Shown here piece by piece: positions 1 to 7,391 of a stretch of DNA of 15,566 bases (the stretch's first letter is position 1; every line of letters starts with the position of its first letter). A program made the position numbers and the translations under genes. The DNA is from an uncultured Caryophanales bacterium (GTDB taxonomy: Bacteria; Bacillota_I; Bacilli_A; RF39; UBA660), in NCBI GenBank assembly GCA_946414975.1, contig CAMKQS010000034.1:1-15566 (forward strand). The letters run 5' to 3'. The notes under the pieces are model-generated. The model worked only from the letters and a program-made list of their open reading frames with translations. It was not told where the DNA came from and made no database searches.

Positions 1-47
1 TCAATTATAATATTCGATATAAATAGATAAAATCCTTTTTATTTTAT

Positions 48-71
48 AAAAAAAAATCAAAATTACTTTGA
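48..71 (-). terminator. Probable weak terminator after the M32 carboxypeptidase gene
   Basis: Just after the TAA at 76-78 the minus strand has a 5-bp stem (57-61 with 67-71, 5-nt loop) followed by nine U (A9 at 48-56). The stem is A/T-rich and short, so the hairpin is weak; the long U tract is the better evidence. Positions 1-47 hold no gene I can support. A TATAAT (minus strand, 4-9) could belong to a promoter for a gene beyond the window, but I see no good -35. Confidence 0.45.
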
Positions 72-75
72 CTTT

Positions 76-1515
76 TTATGAATTATATCTATTATTATAA
101 AATTCAATTAATGGTTCTACTGATATTTCTTTATTTACTAGTTTTTTAAAAGAATAGCTATTTCCATATTTATGTATTAAATTATTTAAAAACTTTGTAA
201 TCTTTTTCACATCTCCATTTTTTAATATATCATCAATTTTACCCATTTTTTCTTCTAATAGTTTAACAAGTATACCATCATATATATTTCCTAGTAAATA
301 TGTTGGAAAATACCCAAAAGCACATTCTGACCAGTGAATGTCTTGCATAAGACCTTCACTATCATTTTTAGGCTCTATTCCTAAATATTTTTTCATTTTT
401 TTATTCCACATTTTAGGAATATCATCTACAGATAAATTATTATTAAATATTTCTTTTTCTATTTCGTAACGAATAATAATATGTAATCCATAAGTTATTT
501 CATCTGATTCAGTTCTAATTAAGCTTGGTACTACTACATTATATTTATCCATAAACTCATCTATATCTATATCAATTTTTAATAATTTCTTAATATCATC
601 ATATATAGGAACCCAAAAGTTCTTGTTTCTGCTTAAAATATTTTCATAAAATCTAGATTGACTTTCATGTAGGGCATATATATTATTTAAAGAATTATTA
701 CTGTATTTAGCTATATTACAATCAACATTCTCCTCAAAAATACCATGTCCTCCCTCATGAATTATTGTTTTTACAAAACTTAAAGGACTATTACTATTTT
801 CTATTGCAATTCTTATATCTTTAGAATTAATTCTAGTTGTAAATCCATGTGGATAAATACCAACTAACCCTTTATTTAAATCAAATCCAATATAATTTAG
901 TAAATATGAAGATATATTTTTAATTTCCTCATCACTATAATTTATTTTTATATCGCTACTATTTGTTTTAATTTTCTTTATAAGCGGAATTAAATACTCT
1001 TTTAATTTATCAAATAATGAATCTAATAAATTCATATTTATTTCCTTTTCAAATTCACCCAACATAGCATCATACAAATTATCACTATTACTTATATAAC
1101 TATAATACTTTTTAGTCATTTCTATATTTTTCTTTAAATATGGTTTAAATAATTCATAATTATTCTCTTTTTTTGCTTTTTCCCATACTTTAGTAGAAAT
1201 TAATATATTTTTATTATATTCAATATAAAAATCTTCACAAATACATTTATTCTTTTTATAATCATTATATAAATTACTAATTTGAATACGTTCAATATCT
1301 GATAATTCTTTATTATCTAACTCTTCTTTTAATAAAGAACCATATTCATTTGATGTTATTAAATTATAGTATTTTTTTTCTAATCTTGATATTACATCTA
1401 TTAGATAGTCTTTAGATTCATTTGATCCAGATATTCTAAGTTCCCAGTTAATTAAATTAATTGTATATTCTAAATCAGTAATATCTGTAATCAATTCCAT
1501 TAATTTATTATTCAT
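76..1515 (-). CDS. M32 family metallocarboxypeptidase (Taq carboxypeptidase type)
   Basis: Cytosolic zinc carboxypeptidase that trims amino acids from the C-terminus of peptides. Residues 253-257 are HEGGH, the HExxH zinc motif; the third ligand is expected at E284 in HESQSRFYEN (283-292). The family hallmark HWSECAFGYFPTYLLG lies at 394-409, and the DIRI block near 233-236 matches the DVRI of other M32 enzymes. The length of 479 aa is slightly below the usual ~500. No signal peptide or membrane segment is seen. The ATG at 1515 follows AGGAG by 5 nt. That Shine-Dalgarno overlaps the stop codon of the upstream nucleoside hydrolase gene (8-nt gap), so the two are very likely translationally coupled in one operon. 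The family call is safe; substrate specificity cannot be read from the sequence. Confidence 0.95.
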   Translation of the reverse strand: MNNKLMELITDITDLEYTINLINWELRISGSNESKDYLIDVISRLEKKYYNLITSNEYGSLLKEELDNKELSDIERIQISNLYNDYKKNKCICEDFYIEYNKNILISTKVWEKAKKENNYELFKPYLKKNIEMTKKYYSYISNSDNLYDAMLGEFEKEINMNLLDSLFDKLKEYLIPLIKKIKTNSSDIKINYSDEEIKNISSYLLNYIGFDLNKGLVGIYPHGFTTRINSKDIRIAIENSNSPLSFVKTIIHEGGHGIFEENVDCNIAKYSNNSLNNIYALHESQSRFYENILSRNKNFWVPIYDDIKKLLKIDIDIDEFMDKYNVVVPSLIRTESDEITYGLHIIIRYEIEKEIFNNNLSVDDIPKMWNKKMKKYLGIEPKNDSEGLMQDIHWSECAFGYFPTYLLGNIYDGILVKLLEEKMGKIDDILKNGDVKKITKFLNNLIHKYGNSYSFKKLVNKEISVEPLIEFYNNRYNS

Positions 1516-1523
1516 ATAATCTC

Positions 1524-3002
1524 CTATTTTCTATAAGTTTTAACTTTTTCGCTATTAATAGTATAACCCATTTTTATAAAAAAATCTTGATATATTTTAT
1601 TTCTAAACAAATCATTAACAAAAACTATTTTATGATTATCTAAAGTAGGTTCATATACTCCATTATCTAATATATTAGGACAACTTATATATTCACTTTT
1701 AAACCAATCTGCATTTATTAAATACGCAATAGCACTTAAATCCCATAATGTTTTACTGGATCCTATCTCATCTAATTCATTATCCATATAGTGTTTTTTA
1801 CACTTTAAGAATATTTTTTTTAGGTACTTGTTAATTTCTAAATCACTAGATAAGTAGTGATCTAACTCATAAATAGTTGTTACAAGATTAGATGCAACAT
1901 TACGGCATGGAATAACTACTAAATCACAACCAGATTCAAACACTTCTCTTACCGCTTTTATATCTTGTCTAAAATTAAATTCATTATTATTTTTGGTTAA
2001 AAAACTATTTCCACCTAACCATATAACTTTAATTTTATTTATTATATCTGGAGATTTATTTATAGCAAGAGCTATATTAGTAATTGCACCGATTGCAAGA
2101 ATAGTCGTTTTATCATTTTTATTTGCAACTTCAATAATTTTATCTACTGCATCATTAGTATTATTAGAATCATTAAAGTAATTAATAGCTCCTTTATAAA
2201 CTTTGTTTTTATATTCACTCATATTTAACATATCTAAAATCTTTAGCGTAGTTTCATAACTTTTTATAGTTCCTTCTTCTATAGTTTTAGTATTGGCATA
2301 CCCACTACCAGAAAAAGGCGCAATTGTGATTGCTTCTAATTCAAAACTATCAAGTGATTTCATTAAATAACATAAAGCAAATTGATCATCAACCTCATTA
2401 TACATATCTGTATCTAATATTACTTTTTTATTACCCATTTTACATACCTCCTCATATATATCTTTAAAGTTATCTACAATTTTTAAACCGTTAGAATCTT
2501 TTATATTATAATTAGTCTTTACTAAATAACTATTAATATTATTTTCCATTAATACTCTACATATATATATGCCATCATCAAACATTATATCAATGTTATT
2601 CTCTTTACATTCTTTTGTTTTATTAGTTGAATCTGATAATATAAGCTTAGTATAATTAATATCATTATCTTTTAGCCACTTAGTTGTTACTTCATATGGT
2701 TTTTTATAATGTGGATGTGCTCTATGTGAGATTAAGTATAATTGATTTTCATCTTTAAGCATTTTATCCATATATTTTTTGGCACCATCCCTAGGTTTCA
2801 GCATAGACGCAAATCTTTCCATATTTTTTATAAAGAACTCTTCCGATTCTTCCTTTGTCCAATCAAAACATTGTTTAATCCATCTCCCATCCGGATTTAC
2901 AATACCACTATTTCTTTTATTCTTATCTTCCTTTAGATACTCTTTTAAAATAAAAGAATCAAAATCAGCTACTACATTATCAATATCAAGACCAACTCTC
3001 AT
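1524..3002 (-). CDS. Fusion: HAD 5'(3')-deoxyribonucleotidase-like domain + inosine-uridine type nucleoside hydrolase
   Basis: Two enzymes in one 492-aa chain. Residues 1-188 look like the NT5C-type HAD phosphatase: DIDN at 6-9 (nucleophile and acid/base aspartates), LISHR near 90-94 and MFDD near 140-143. Residues 189-492 look like a nucleoside hydrolase: the calcium/ribose-binding motif is DTDMYNEVDDQFA (197-209), of the NEVDD subtype, with a late LWDLSAIAYL block. Together they could remove phosphate and then the base from a nucleotide; the coupled salvage role is inference. I chose the ATG at 3002. A longer frame begins with TTG at 3023, but the TATAAT at 3028-3033 puts the transcript start near 3021, and AGGTGAG sits correctly before 3002. 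An internal Shine-Dalgarno precedes Met189. The stop TAG overlaps the Shine-Dalgarno of the M32 gene. Domain assignment is strong for the hydrolase and moderate for the HAD part. Confidence 0.9.
   Translation of the reverse strand: MRVGLDIDNVVADFDSFILKEYLKEDKNKRNSGIVNPDGRWIKQCFDWTKEESEEFFIKNMERFASMLKPRDGAKKYMDKMLKDENQLYLISHRAHPHYKKPYEVTTKWLKDNDINYTKLILSDSTNKTKECKENNIDIMFDDGIYICRVLMENNINSYLVKTNYNIKDSNGLKIVDNFKDIYEEVCKMGNKKVILDTDMYNEVDDQFALCYLMKSLDSFELEAITIAPFSGSGYANTKTIEEGTIKSYETTLKILDMLNMSEYKNKVYKGAINYFNDSNNTNDAVDKIIEVANKNDKTTILAIGAITNIALAINKSPDIINKIKVIWLGGNSFLTKNNNEFNFRQDIKAVREVFESGCDLVVIPCRNVASNLVTTIYELDHYLSSDLEINKYLKKIFLKCKKHYMDNELDEIGSSKTLWDLSAIAYLINADWFKSEYISCPNILDNGVYEPTLDNHKIVFVNDLFRNKIYQDFFIKMGYTINSEKVKTYRK
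2436..2453 (-). promoter_or_regulatory. Internal Shine-Dalgarno and ATG at the domain junction of the fusion gene
   Basis: GAGGAGG (2447-2453) lies 8 nt upstream of the in-frame ATG at 2438 (Met189). Initiation here would give a free 304-aa nucleoside hydrolase, the normal size for that family. The Glu-Glu-Val codons upstream are GAG GAG GTA, although GAA is the preferred Glu codon in such AT-rich DNA. Use as a second start is inferred, not shown. Confidence 0.55.
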
Positions 3003-3027
3003 ATACTCACCTGTTACTAACAATTTG

Positions 3028-3056
3028 ATTATAACACAAGAATAAAAAAATCACAA
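3028..3056 (-). promoter_or_regulatory. Promoter of the fusion gene / M32 operon
   Basis: Extended -10 TGTTATAAT (TATAAT at 3028-3033) and -35 TTGTGA (3051-3056) with a 17-bp spacer. The -35 box is part of one arm of the terminator of the upstream gene. The predicted transcript start near 3021 leaves a leader of about 19 nt before the ATG at 3002. Confidence 0.75.
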
Positions 3057-3070
3057 TATAAAATGTGATT
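3044..3070 (-). terminator. Intrinsic terminator of the hypothetical gene at 3104-4336
   Basis: Minus-strand hairpin: AATCACA (3064-3070) pairs with TGTGATT (3049-3055), 8-nt loop, followed by a U run (A at 3044-3048). It overlaps the -35 box of the next operon. Confidence 0.75.
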
Positions 3071-3103
3071 AAAAAATTTTTATCAAAGCTATCACTAATA
3101 ATT

Positions 3104-4336
3104 CTATTTACACTTAGATAATTCTAATACTTTTTCTTTTACCATTTCTAAGTTATTATTAACAAATGCCATATTTCTTGTATTATATGTTCTTGTTATA
3201 TAATCTGTGAAATTCGAATATATATTTCCGTTTAATTCTATTTCTTTATCATTAAATAATAATTTTATATTTGTTTTTGTAAATACATCATATCCATATG
3301 ATAACTTATTAAAATAATTCATTCCTTCATGATAAAAAACATATTTATCTTTATTAATATAGCTATTTATATAGTCATATAACTTAGGATGCATTTTAGT
3401 TTTATTATTATATTTACAATAGAAAAGACTATTAAAAGCACTTATATCATTACTATTAACATAATCATTAAAATCACTAATATTACAATCAATTTTTATT
3501 GTAATAGAATTAATATTTTTTAAAACATTATCATCAATTTCTTTTAAATTAGGATATACAATAATATCTTTTTTATTTAAAACTAAAGATATATTTCCAT
3601 TTATATGATTTAATGATTTAGGAAATACAACACTATTACTTTTAACAAGTTTATCATATATATTATTATGCTTAATATCTATATAATTAATACCATATAT
3701 TCCTTCAGGTACATAATATGTACTATCAATCTTTTTATGACTAGTTAAATCATATAATTTAAAAATATCTTTATTTTTTCTTTCACTAAATAACCCTGCA
3801 GTCACTAAAGGTATATTCTTATCAAGTTCAATTGTATTATTTATCTTTTTATAATCTATATATTCATCTCTATCTACCATATAATTTTCAAAGAAATATT
3901 TTATACCATTATCTTTATCCAATAATACAATAAAATTAAATAAGAACTTATCATTAACAATATCATTATAATCAATTTTTCTTTTACCATTCTTTAAGAT
4001 TCTAACAATATAATAAATTGCCTTATTTATATCTTTATTGAATATTTTATTTAAATTTGTATCTTTTTTACTCAACATTAATTCAACTTTATGTAACAAT
4101 GCCTTTTTCAATAATTCATCATTTTTAATAACAAAGTTTATTCCATCTTCATTATATATTCTTAAATCAAATGTATAAAGACAAAATTTATACCAATATA
4201 GTTCTTCTAACTTCTTCTCATCTAAATATTCAGAAAAAAAGCACTCATTATATAATTTCTTTATTTTATTTTCTAAAATTTCTTTATCATCTATTATTTC
4301 TAGCTTTATATTTTTTTCTCTAGTATTAAATTGCAT
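3104..4336 (-). CDS. Hypothetical protein, possibly with degenerate BspA-like leucine-rich repeats
   Basis: I do not recognise this 410-aa protein with certainty. It is rich in Asn, Lys, Ile and Tyr, with no signal peptide and no membrane segment, so it is probably cytosolic. In the middle (about 205-285) there are stretches such as YYVPEGIYGINYIDI, VVFPKSLNHI and YPNLKEIDDNVLKNINSI, whose spacing of hydrophobic residues and 'P-x-x-L-x-x-I' pattern resemble BspA/LRR_5 repeats, but too few for a firm call. The ATG at 4336 is preceded by GGAGG at a 7-nt spacing; an overlapping ATG at 4340 is out of frame. It has its own promoter and terminator, so it is monocistronic. Function unknown. Confidence 0.8.
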   Translation of the reverse strand: MQFNTREKNIKLEIIDDKEILENKIKKLYNECFFSEYLDEKKLEELYWYKFCLYTFDLRIYNEDGINFVIKNDELLKKALLHKVELMLSKKDTNLNKIFNKDINKAIYYIVRILKNGKRKIDYNDIVNDKFLFNFIVLLDKDNGIKYFFENYMVDRDEYIDYKKINNTIELDKNIPLVTAGLFSERKNKDIFKLYDLTSHKKIDSTYYVPEGIYGINYIDIKHNNIYDKLVKSNSVVFPKSLNHINGNISLVLNKKDIIVYPNLKEIDDNVLKNINSITIKIDCNISDFNDYVNSNDISAFNSLFYCKYNNKTKMHPKLYDYINSYINKDKYVFYHEGMNYFNKLSYGYDVFTKTNIKLLFNDKEIELNGNIYSNFTDYITRTYNTRNMAFVNNNLEMVKEKVLELSKCK

Positions 4337-4362
4337 ACATTACCCTCCAAAAAAGCAAAGAT

Positions 4363-4391
4363 ATTATACAACTTAATTTAAATTTTAGCAA
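4363..4391 (-). promoter_or_regulatory. Promoter of the hypothetical gene at 3104-4336
   Basis: -10 TATAAT (4363-4368), -35 TTGCTA (4386-4391), 17-bp spacer. The -35 box starts directly after the U tract of the preceding terminator. Confidence 0.75.
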
Positions 4392-4393
4392 TT

Positions 4394-4422
4394 AAAAAAT
4401 CACTAGTATTAAACTAATGATT
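4394..4422 (-). terminator. Terminator of the permease/YcgQ-like operon
   Basis: 10-bp minus-strand stem (4413-4422 with 4398-4407, one G-U pair on the RNA, 5-nt loop) followed by four U. It lies 40 nt past the stop of the YcgQ-like gene. Confidence 0.65.
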
Positions 4423-4461
4423 AAATATTAATTATCAAATTTAATTATTATCTTGTTTATT

Positions 4462-5274
4462 TTAACTTTCTTTCATTTCTAAATTATATTTATCTACTTC
4501 TTTACATGATCCATCACCATAAGTATAACAAGAATATACATATTGATTTTCAGCCTTTCCATCAATCTCTTTAATATTAATTATTTTTAAAACTAGTATA
4601 TCATATCCAGCATTATCTTTAGCCAATTCTAGTATTCCTTCTACTTCATACCATTTATTAACCTTTACCTTATGATTACCCAGTTTAGACAAAAATCCAA
4701 CAAAACCAGCATCAGCTGCACAACAAGTAATACCATATTTACCAATACCGATATAATTTCCTGATATATATTTATTTACTTTACTAGCAAAACCTTTTAC
4801 TTTAACTGTCTTTCCTATATATTTAGATGGTTCTACTAAAAATGTTAAATAATTTGCAAGTTCATAATAGTTTTCATCTATAATTTCAAAATCTGGATTA
4901 GTAAAATCATAAGTGATATTATCATTATTATTATCTTCTTCTACAGTTTTAACCTTTTTTATTTTTTTATTAGCTTTATTTGAAATATTATTAAAATTCA
5001 TTCTATTTTGGGCAAAAGAAGCGCTTAATCTACCGTCGGATGCAAAAACAAACATAATAAGAGGTAAAACTAATACTAAGTCTGTTATCTTAAATTTATA
5101 ATGAATATGATCACTAAAGTATAAAACAATACCTATTATTATAAGTGGAATTAACGATACTTTTATATATATTTGCATAGTAGGAGCTAAAAAGTTTTTT
5201 AGTTGATTAAATATCCATACATAACCAATTATTCCAGAGTATACTAAACAGATAAATCCTAAATATTTTTTCAT
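4462..5274 (-). CDS. YcgQ-like TIGR03943/DUF1980 membrane protein
   Basis: This 270-aa protein has three hydrophobic segments in the first ~80 residues (about 5-25, 36-53 and 64-79), an Asn/Lys-rich linker (about 95-120), and a C-terminal domain with GITCCAADAGFVGF near 182-195. That block corresponds to the CC-x-AD-x-x-x-VG signature of the YcgQ family, which is normally encoded next to a UPF0718 permease. That is the arrangement here. The gene starts at an ATG whose A is the last base of the permease stop codon (TAATG), so translation is coupled. A second Cys pair, SCYTYGDGSC, lies near the C-terminus. The pair is probably a metal- or metalloid-related membrane complex; the exact substrate is unknown. 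Confidence 0.85.
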   Translation of the reverse strand: MKKYLGFICLVYSGIIGYVWIFNQLKNFLAPTMQIYIKVSLIPLIIIGIVLYFSDHIHYKFKITDLVLVLPLIMFVFASDGRLSASFAQNRMNFNNISNKANKKIKKVKTVEEDNNNDNITYDFTNPDFEIIDENYYELANYLTFLVEPSKYIGKTVKVKGFASKVNKYISGNYIGIGKYGITCCAADAGFVGFLSKLGNHKVKVNKWYEVEGILELAKDNAGYDILVLKIINIKEIDGKAENQYVYSCYTYGDGSCKEVDKYNLEMKES

Positions 5275-6161
5275 TATATAACCACCACCAAACTTAATAT
5301 AAATATTGTAATAAAGATTAAACTAATTAAACTAATTACAAAACTTTTTTTATAATTACCAAATAATACTAATGTATTTTTTATATCTATCATTGGTCCA
5401 AGTAATAAATAAGCCAAAATGGACTGATTTGAAAATGAATTTGATAGTGATTTACCTATAAATGAATCAGATGTAGAACATAAGGATATTAAGTATGCAA
5501 ATAACATAAGAGTAATAATTGATAAAACTTTATTATTACTAAACATAATTAATATATCTCTTGGCAATAATACCTGAACTAAACTAGCTATAAGTGCTCC
5601 AAACATTAAATATTTTAATACTTCAAATAAATCAAATGCAGTATGTTTTACAATACTTATAAAATAGTTTTTATTTTCTATATCTTCACATTCTTCGTGA
5701 TTATGACAACACTCATCTTCTTGATTATTAATTACAACTTCTCTTTTAGAATATATAATACCTAGTATTATACCTATTATAAGAGATATAATAATACCAA
5801 ATATTAAACGCATATAAAACATATTAGGATTAGTTTTATAAAATGCATGATAGGTTGATAAAAGAACTACAGGATTAATTATTGGAGATGCAAGCATAAA
5901 TGATATTGCTACATTAATTGGTACTTTCTTTTTTATAAGTCTTTTAGCAATCGGAATAACCGCACAATCACAAGCTGGCAAGAAAAATCCTAATATAATT
6001 CCCACAATAGAACCTAATACTTTATTTTTAGGAATAATACGAGCCAGAGTATCATTTGAAACAAAAGTTTCAATAATAGATGAAATTAATGATCCCAAAA
6101 GTAAAAAAGGTAAACTTTCAAAAAATATTGATAAAAAAATTATGGATATATCCTTTAACAT
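5274..6161 (-). CDS. UPF0718 / ArsP_1 (PF03773) family permease, YcgR-like
   Basis: Polytopic membrane protein of 295 aa with about eight hydrophobic segments. LPACDCAVIP (61-70) is the typical G-x-x-P-x-C-x-C-type motif of the family, with C64 and C66 in or near the membrane; ASPIINPVVLLS follows at 91-102, and the repeated half has CSTSDSF (228-234). A hydrophilic loop between the halves carries CCHNHEEC (151-158), a likely metal-binding cluster. Members of PF03773 include the organoarsenical exporter ArsP, but most are uncharacterised. It is the first gene of an operon with the YcgQ-like gene, with a one-base stop/start overlap. The ATG at 6161 is preceded by AGGAGG at a 5-nt spacing. Family confident, substrate unknown. 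Confidence 0.88.
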   Translation of the reverse strand: MLKDISIIFLSIFFESLPFLLLGSLISSIIETFVSNDTLARIIPKNKVLGSIVGIILGFFLPACDCAVIPIAKRLIKKKVPINVAISFMLASPIINPVVLLSTYHAFYKTNPNMFYMRLIFGIIISLIIGIILGIIYSKREVVINNQEDECCHNHEECEDIENKNYFISIVKHTAFDLFEVLKYLMFGALIASLVQVLLPRDILIMFSNNKVLSIITLMLFAYLISLCSTSDSFIGKSLSNSFSNQSILAYLLLGPMIDIKNTLVLFGNYKKSFVISLISLIFITIFILSLVVVI

Positions 6162-6181
6162 ATAATCCTCCTAACATATAA

Positions 6182-6190
6182 ATTATAACA
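6182..6190 (-). promoter_or_regulatory. Extended -10 promoter of the permease/YcgQ-like operon
   Basis: TGTTATAAT on the minus strand (TATAAT at 6182-6187). No convincing -35 is present; the region upstream is the U tract of the LemA-gene terminator. The leader would be about 14 nt before the ATG at 6161. Confidence 0.65.
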
Positions 6191-6191
6191 T

Positions 6192-6225
6192 AAAAAAAAG
6201 CAAACCATAAATCGATTTACTTAAT
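6192..6225 (-). terminator. Probable terminator of the HAD/LemA operon
   Basis: Overlapping the stop codon (6217-6219) there is a broken hairpin: an inner near-palindrome around the ATCGAT at 6210-6215, an outer AAAC/GTTT pairing, and then eight U (A8 at 6192-6199). The internal loop makes it imperfect. Confidence 0.5.
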
Positions 6226-6726
6226 TGTTTTTTTTCTACTTAATTTAAATACTACATATGGAAACTTTTTTATCTTTTTATTATATTTATTAACTACTTT
6301 ATTATATTTTTTTTCTTCTTTATTTATATTATTTGTAATTTTATTAATATCTTCTTTTAAACTAAGATAATTACTATCATCTTTTATATCAGAATCATCT
6401 AAATATTTATATAACTCTTCAATTTCATTAGTTAATTTATTATTACGTTTATGCATTAATTTTATATTATCATCAGCAATAGCCATACTAAGAGAATCTC
6501 TTACTTTAGCCATATTACTTACAATATCATTATCTATTTCTTTTTTTACAATATAATTTATTAAATCAGATACTTTATATATACGACTACTATAAGTAGA
6601 TTGCAATTTTTCAAGCTGTAATGAAACTTTATTTTTGCTATTATTTATATCACTATAGAATACACCAATTAAAACTGCAATTAATATTAAAATAATTATA
6701 ATTACACATAATATTTTATTTTTCAC
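6217..6726 (-). CDS. Divergent LemA family protein
   Basis: A 169-aa protein with an N-terminal membrane anchor (about residues 5-24) and a long charged helical domain. The C-terminal half follows the LemA pattern: NYLSLKEDINKITNNI, then KKYNKVVNKYNKKIKKFP, corresponding to the 'FL-x-LQ-x-x-L-x-x-x-E-x-x-I' and 'YN-x-x-V-x-x-YN-x-x-I-x-x-FP' blocks of LemA proteins. The earlier VSNMAKVRDSLSMAI corresponds to the family's 'V-x-x-AR-x-x-x-x-x-A' segment. LemA proteins have an unknown cellular role. The start is GTG at 6726, preceded by AAGGTGA. The gene lies 25 nt after the HAD gene and uses the same GGTGATTTT leader, so the two are probably one operon. The sequence is divergent, so the call is good but not certain. 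Confidence 0.72.
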   Translation of the reverse strand: MKNKILCVIIIILILIAVLIGVFYSDINNSKNKVSLQLEKLQSTYSSRIYKVSDLINYIVKKEIDNDIVSNMAKVRDSLSMAIADDNIKLMHKRNNKLTNEIEELYKYLDDSDIKDDSNYLSLKEDINKITNNINKEEKKYNKVVNKYNKKIKKFPYVVFKLSRKKTIK

Positions 6727-6751
6727 AAAATCACCTTCAATTAATTGTGCT

Positions 6752-7303
6752 TTATTTTACACTAATATAATTATTTTGTCTATACTTACTTAATATCTTA
6801 ATAGCACTTATTACATCATTATCTTCTATAATATTATTTGTACAAACAATATTATTTTTAAAATATTCTTTCAATGGATACCAATCATCTATTACAACAT
6901 AATTACTTATATCATATCTATTTAATGAATCCTTTATTTCATTTGCCCTATTTTCAAATATATCAAAACTACTATTTAAAATTTTATTATCACAATAATA
7001 ATAAATTTCTAAATTATGTATTTTTAATAAATCATGCATTTTATTTGGTTTATTTTCATCTCTCCAATTACTTGAAATTATAATCTTACTATCTGTAACA
7101 CTTAATATTTTTCTTAATCTTTCTATAGCAGATTTATCCCAATCATAATATACTCTACTTACATCTTTTATATCATATCTATTATAATTAATATGATACT
7201 TATTATTTAACAAGCTGATTATATCATTATTAATATAATTAACTCTAACTTTCTTACTCAATGGTTGTAGTACACCATCTATATCTAAAAACACTACTTT
7301 CAT
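6752..7303 (-). CDS. HAD-superfamily hydrolase, 'Swiss Army Knife' HAD type
   Basis: A 183-aa soluble protein. MKVVFLDIDGVLQPL opens with the HAD nucleophile motif DxDGV (D7, D9), IIISSNWR is motif II, and YVVIDDWYPL near the C-terminus is the acidic motif. The SSNWR block and compact size fit the HAD_SAK group, single-domain HAD proteins related to domains of RNA-repair enzymes; the substrate is unknown. I start at the ATG at 7303, preceded by GGTGATTTT. A longer frame to a TTG at 7327 (8 extra residues) lacks a binding site and has only the -10 box (7332-7337) directly before it. It is the first gene of a likely two-gene unit with the LemA-like gene. Confidence 0.85.
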   Translation of the reverse strand: MKVVFLDIDGVLQPLSKKVRVNYINNDIISLLNNKYHINYNRYDIKDVSRVYYDWDKSAIERLRKILSVTDSKIIISSNWRDENKPNKMHDLLKIHNLEIYYYCDNKILNSSFDIFENRANEIKDSLNRYDISNYVVIDDWYPLKEYFKNNIVCTNNIIEDNDVISAIKILSKYRQNNYISVK

Positions 7304-7331
7304 AAAATCACCAACAATTAATATCAAGATT

Positions 7332-7359
7332 ATTATATCAATTATTTATAATTGTGCAA
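7332..7359 (-). promoter_or_regulatory. Promoter of the HAD/LemA unit
   Basis: -10 TATAAT (7332-7337); -35 TTGCAC (7354-7359) at 16 bp, or TTTGCA at 17 bp. It lies directly after the U tract of the pilin-pseudogene terminator. Confidence 0.65.
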
Positions 7360-7365
7360 ATTCAT

Positions 7366-7391
7366 AAAAAAAATTAGTTCAATTGAACTAA
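7366..7391 (-). terminator. Strong intrinsic terminator overlapping the pilin stop codon
   Basis: Perfect 18-bp palindrome TTAGTTCAATTGAACTAA (7374-7391) followed on the minus strand by eight U (A8 at 7366-7373). The TAG stop of the pilin-like frame (7388-7390) is inside the stem. Confidence 0.85.

Noticed and set aside
4..33. Promoter at the left edge (TATAAT at 4-9)
   Set aside because: The 17-bp-spaced -35 is TTTTAT, with little match, and the gene it would serve is outside the window.
3003..3023. TTG start seven codons upstream for the fusion gene
   Set aside because: The -10 box at 3028-3033 places the transcript start at about 3021, after this codon; the ATG at 3002 has the proper SD. 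The same logic moved the starts of the HAD (7303), GH25 (8988), nucleotidyltransferase (12624), lipoprotein (13451) and CDF (14719) genes.
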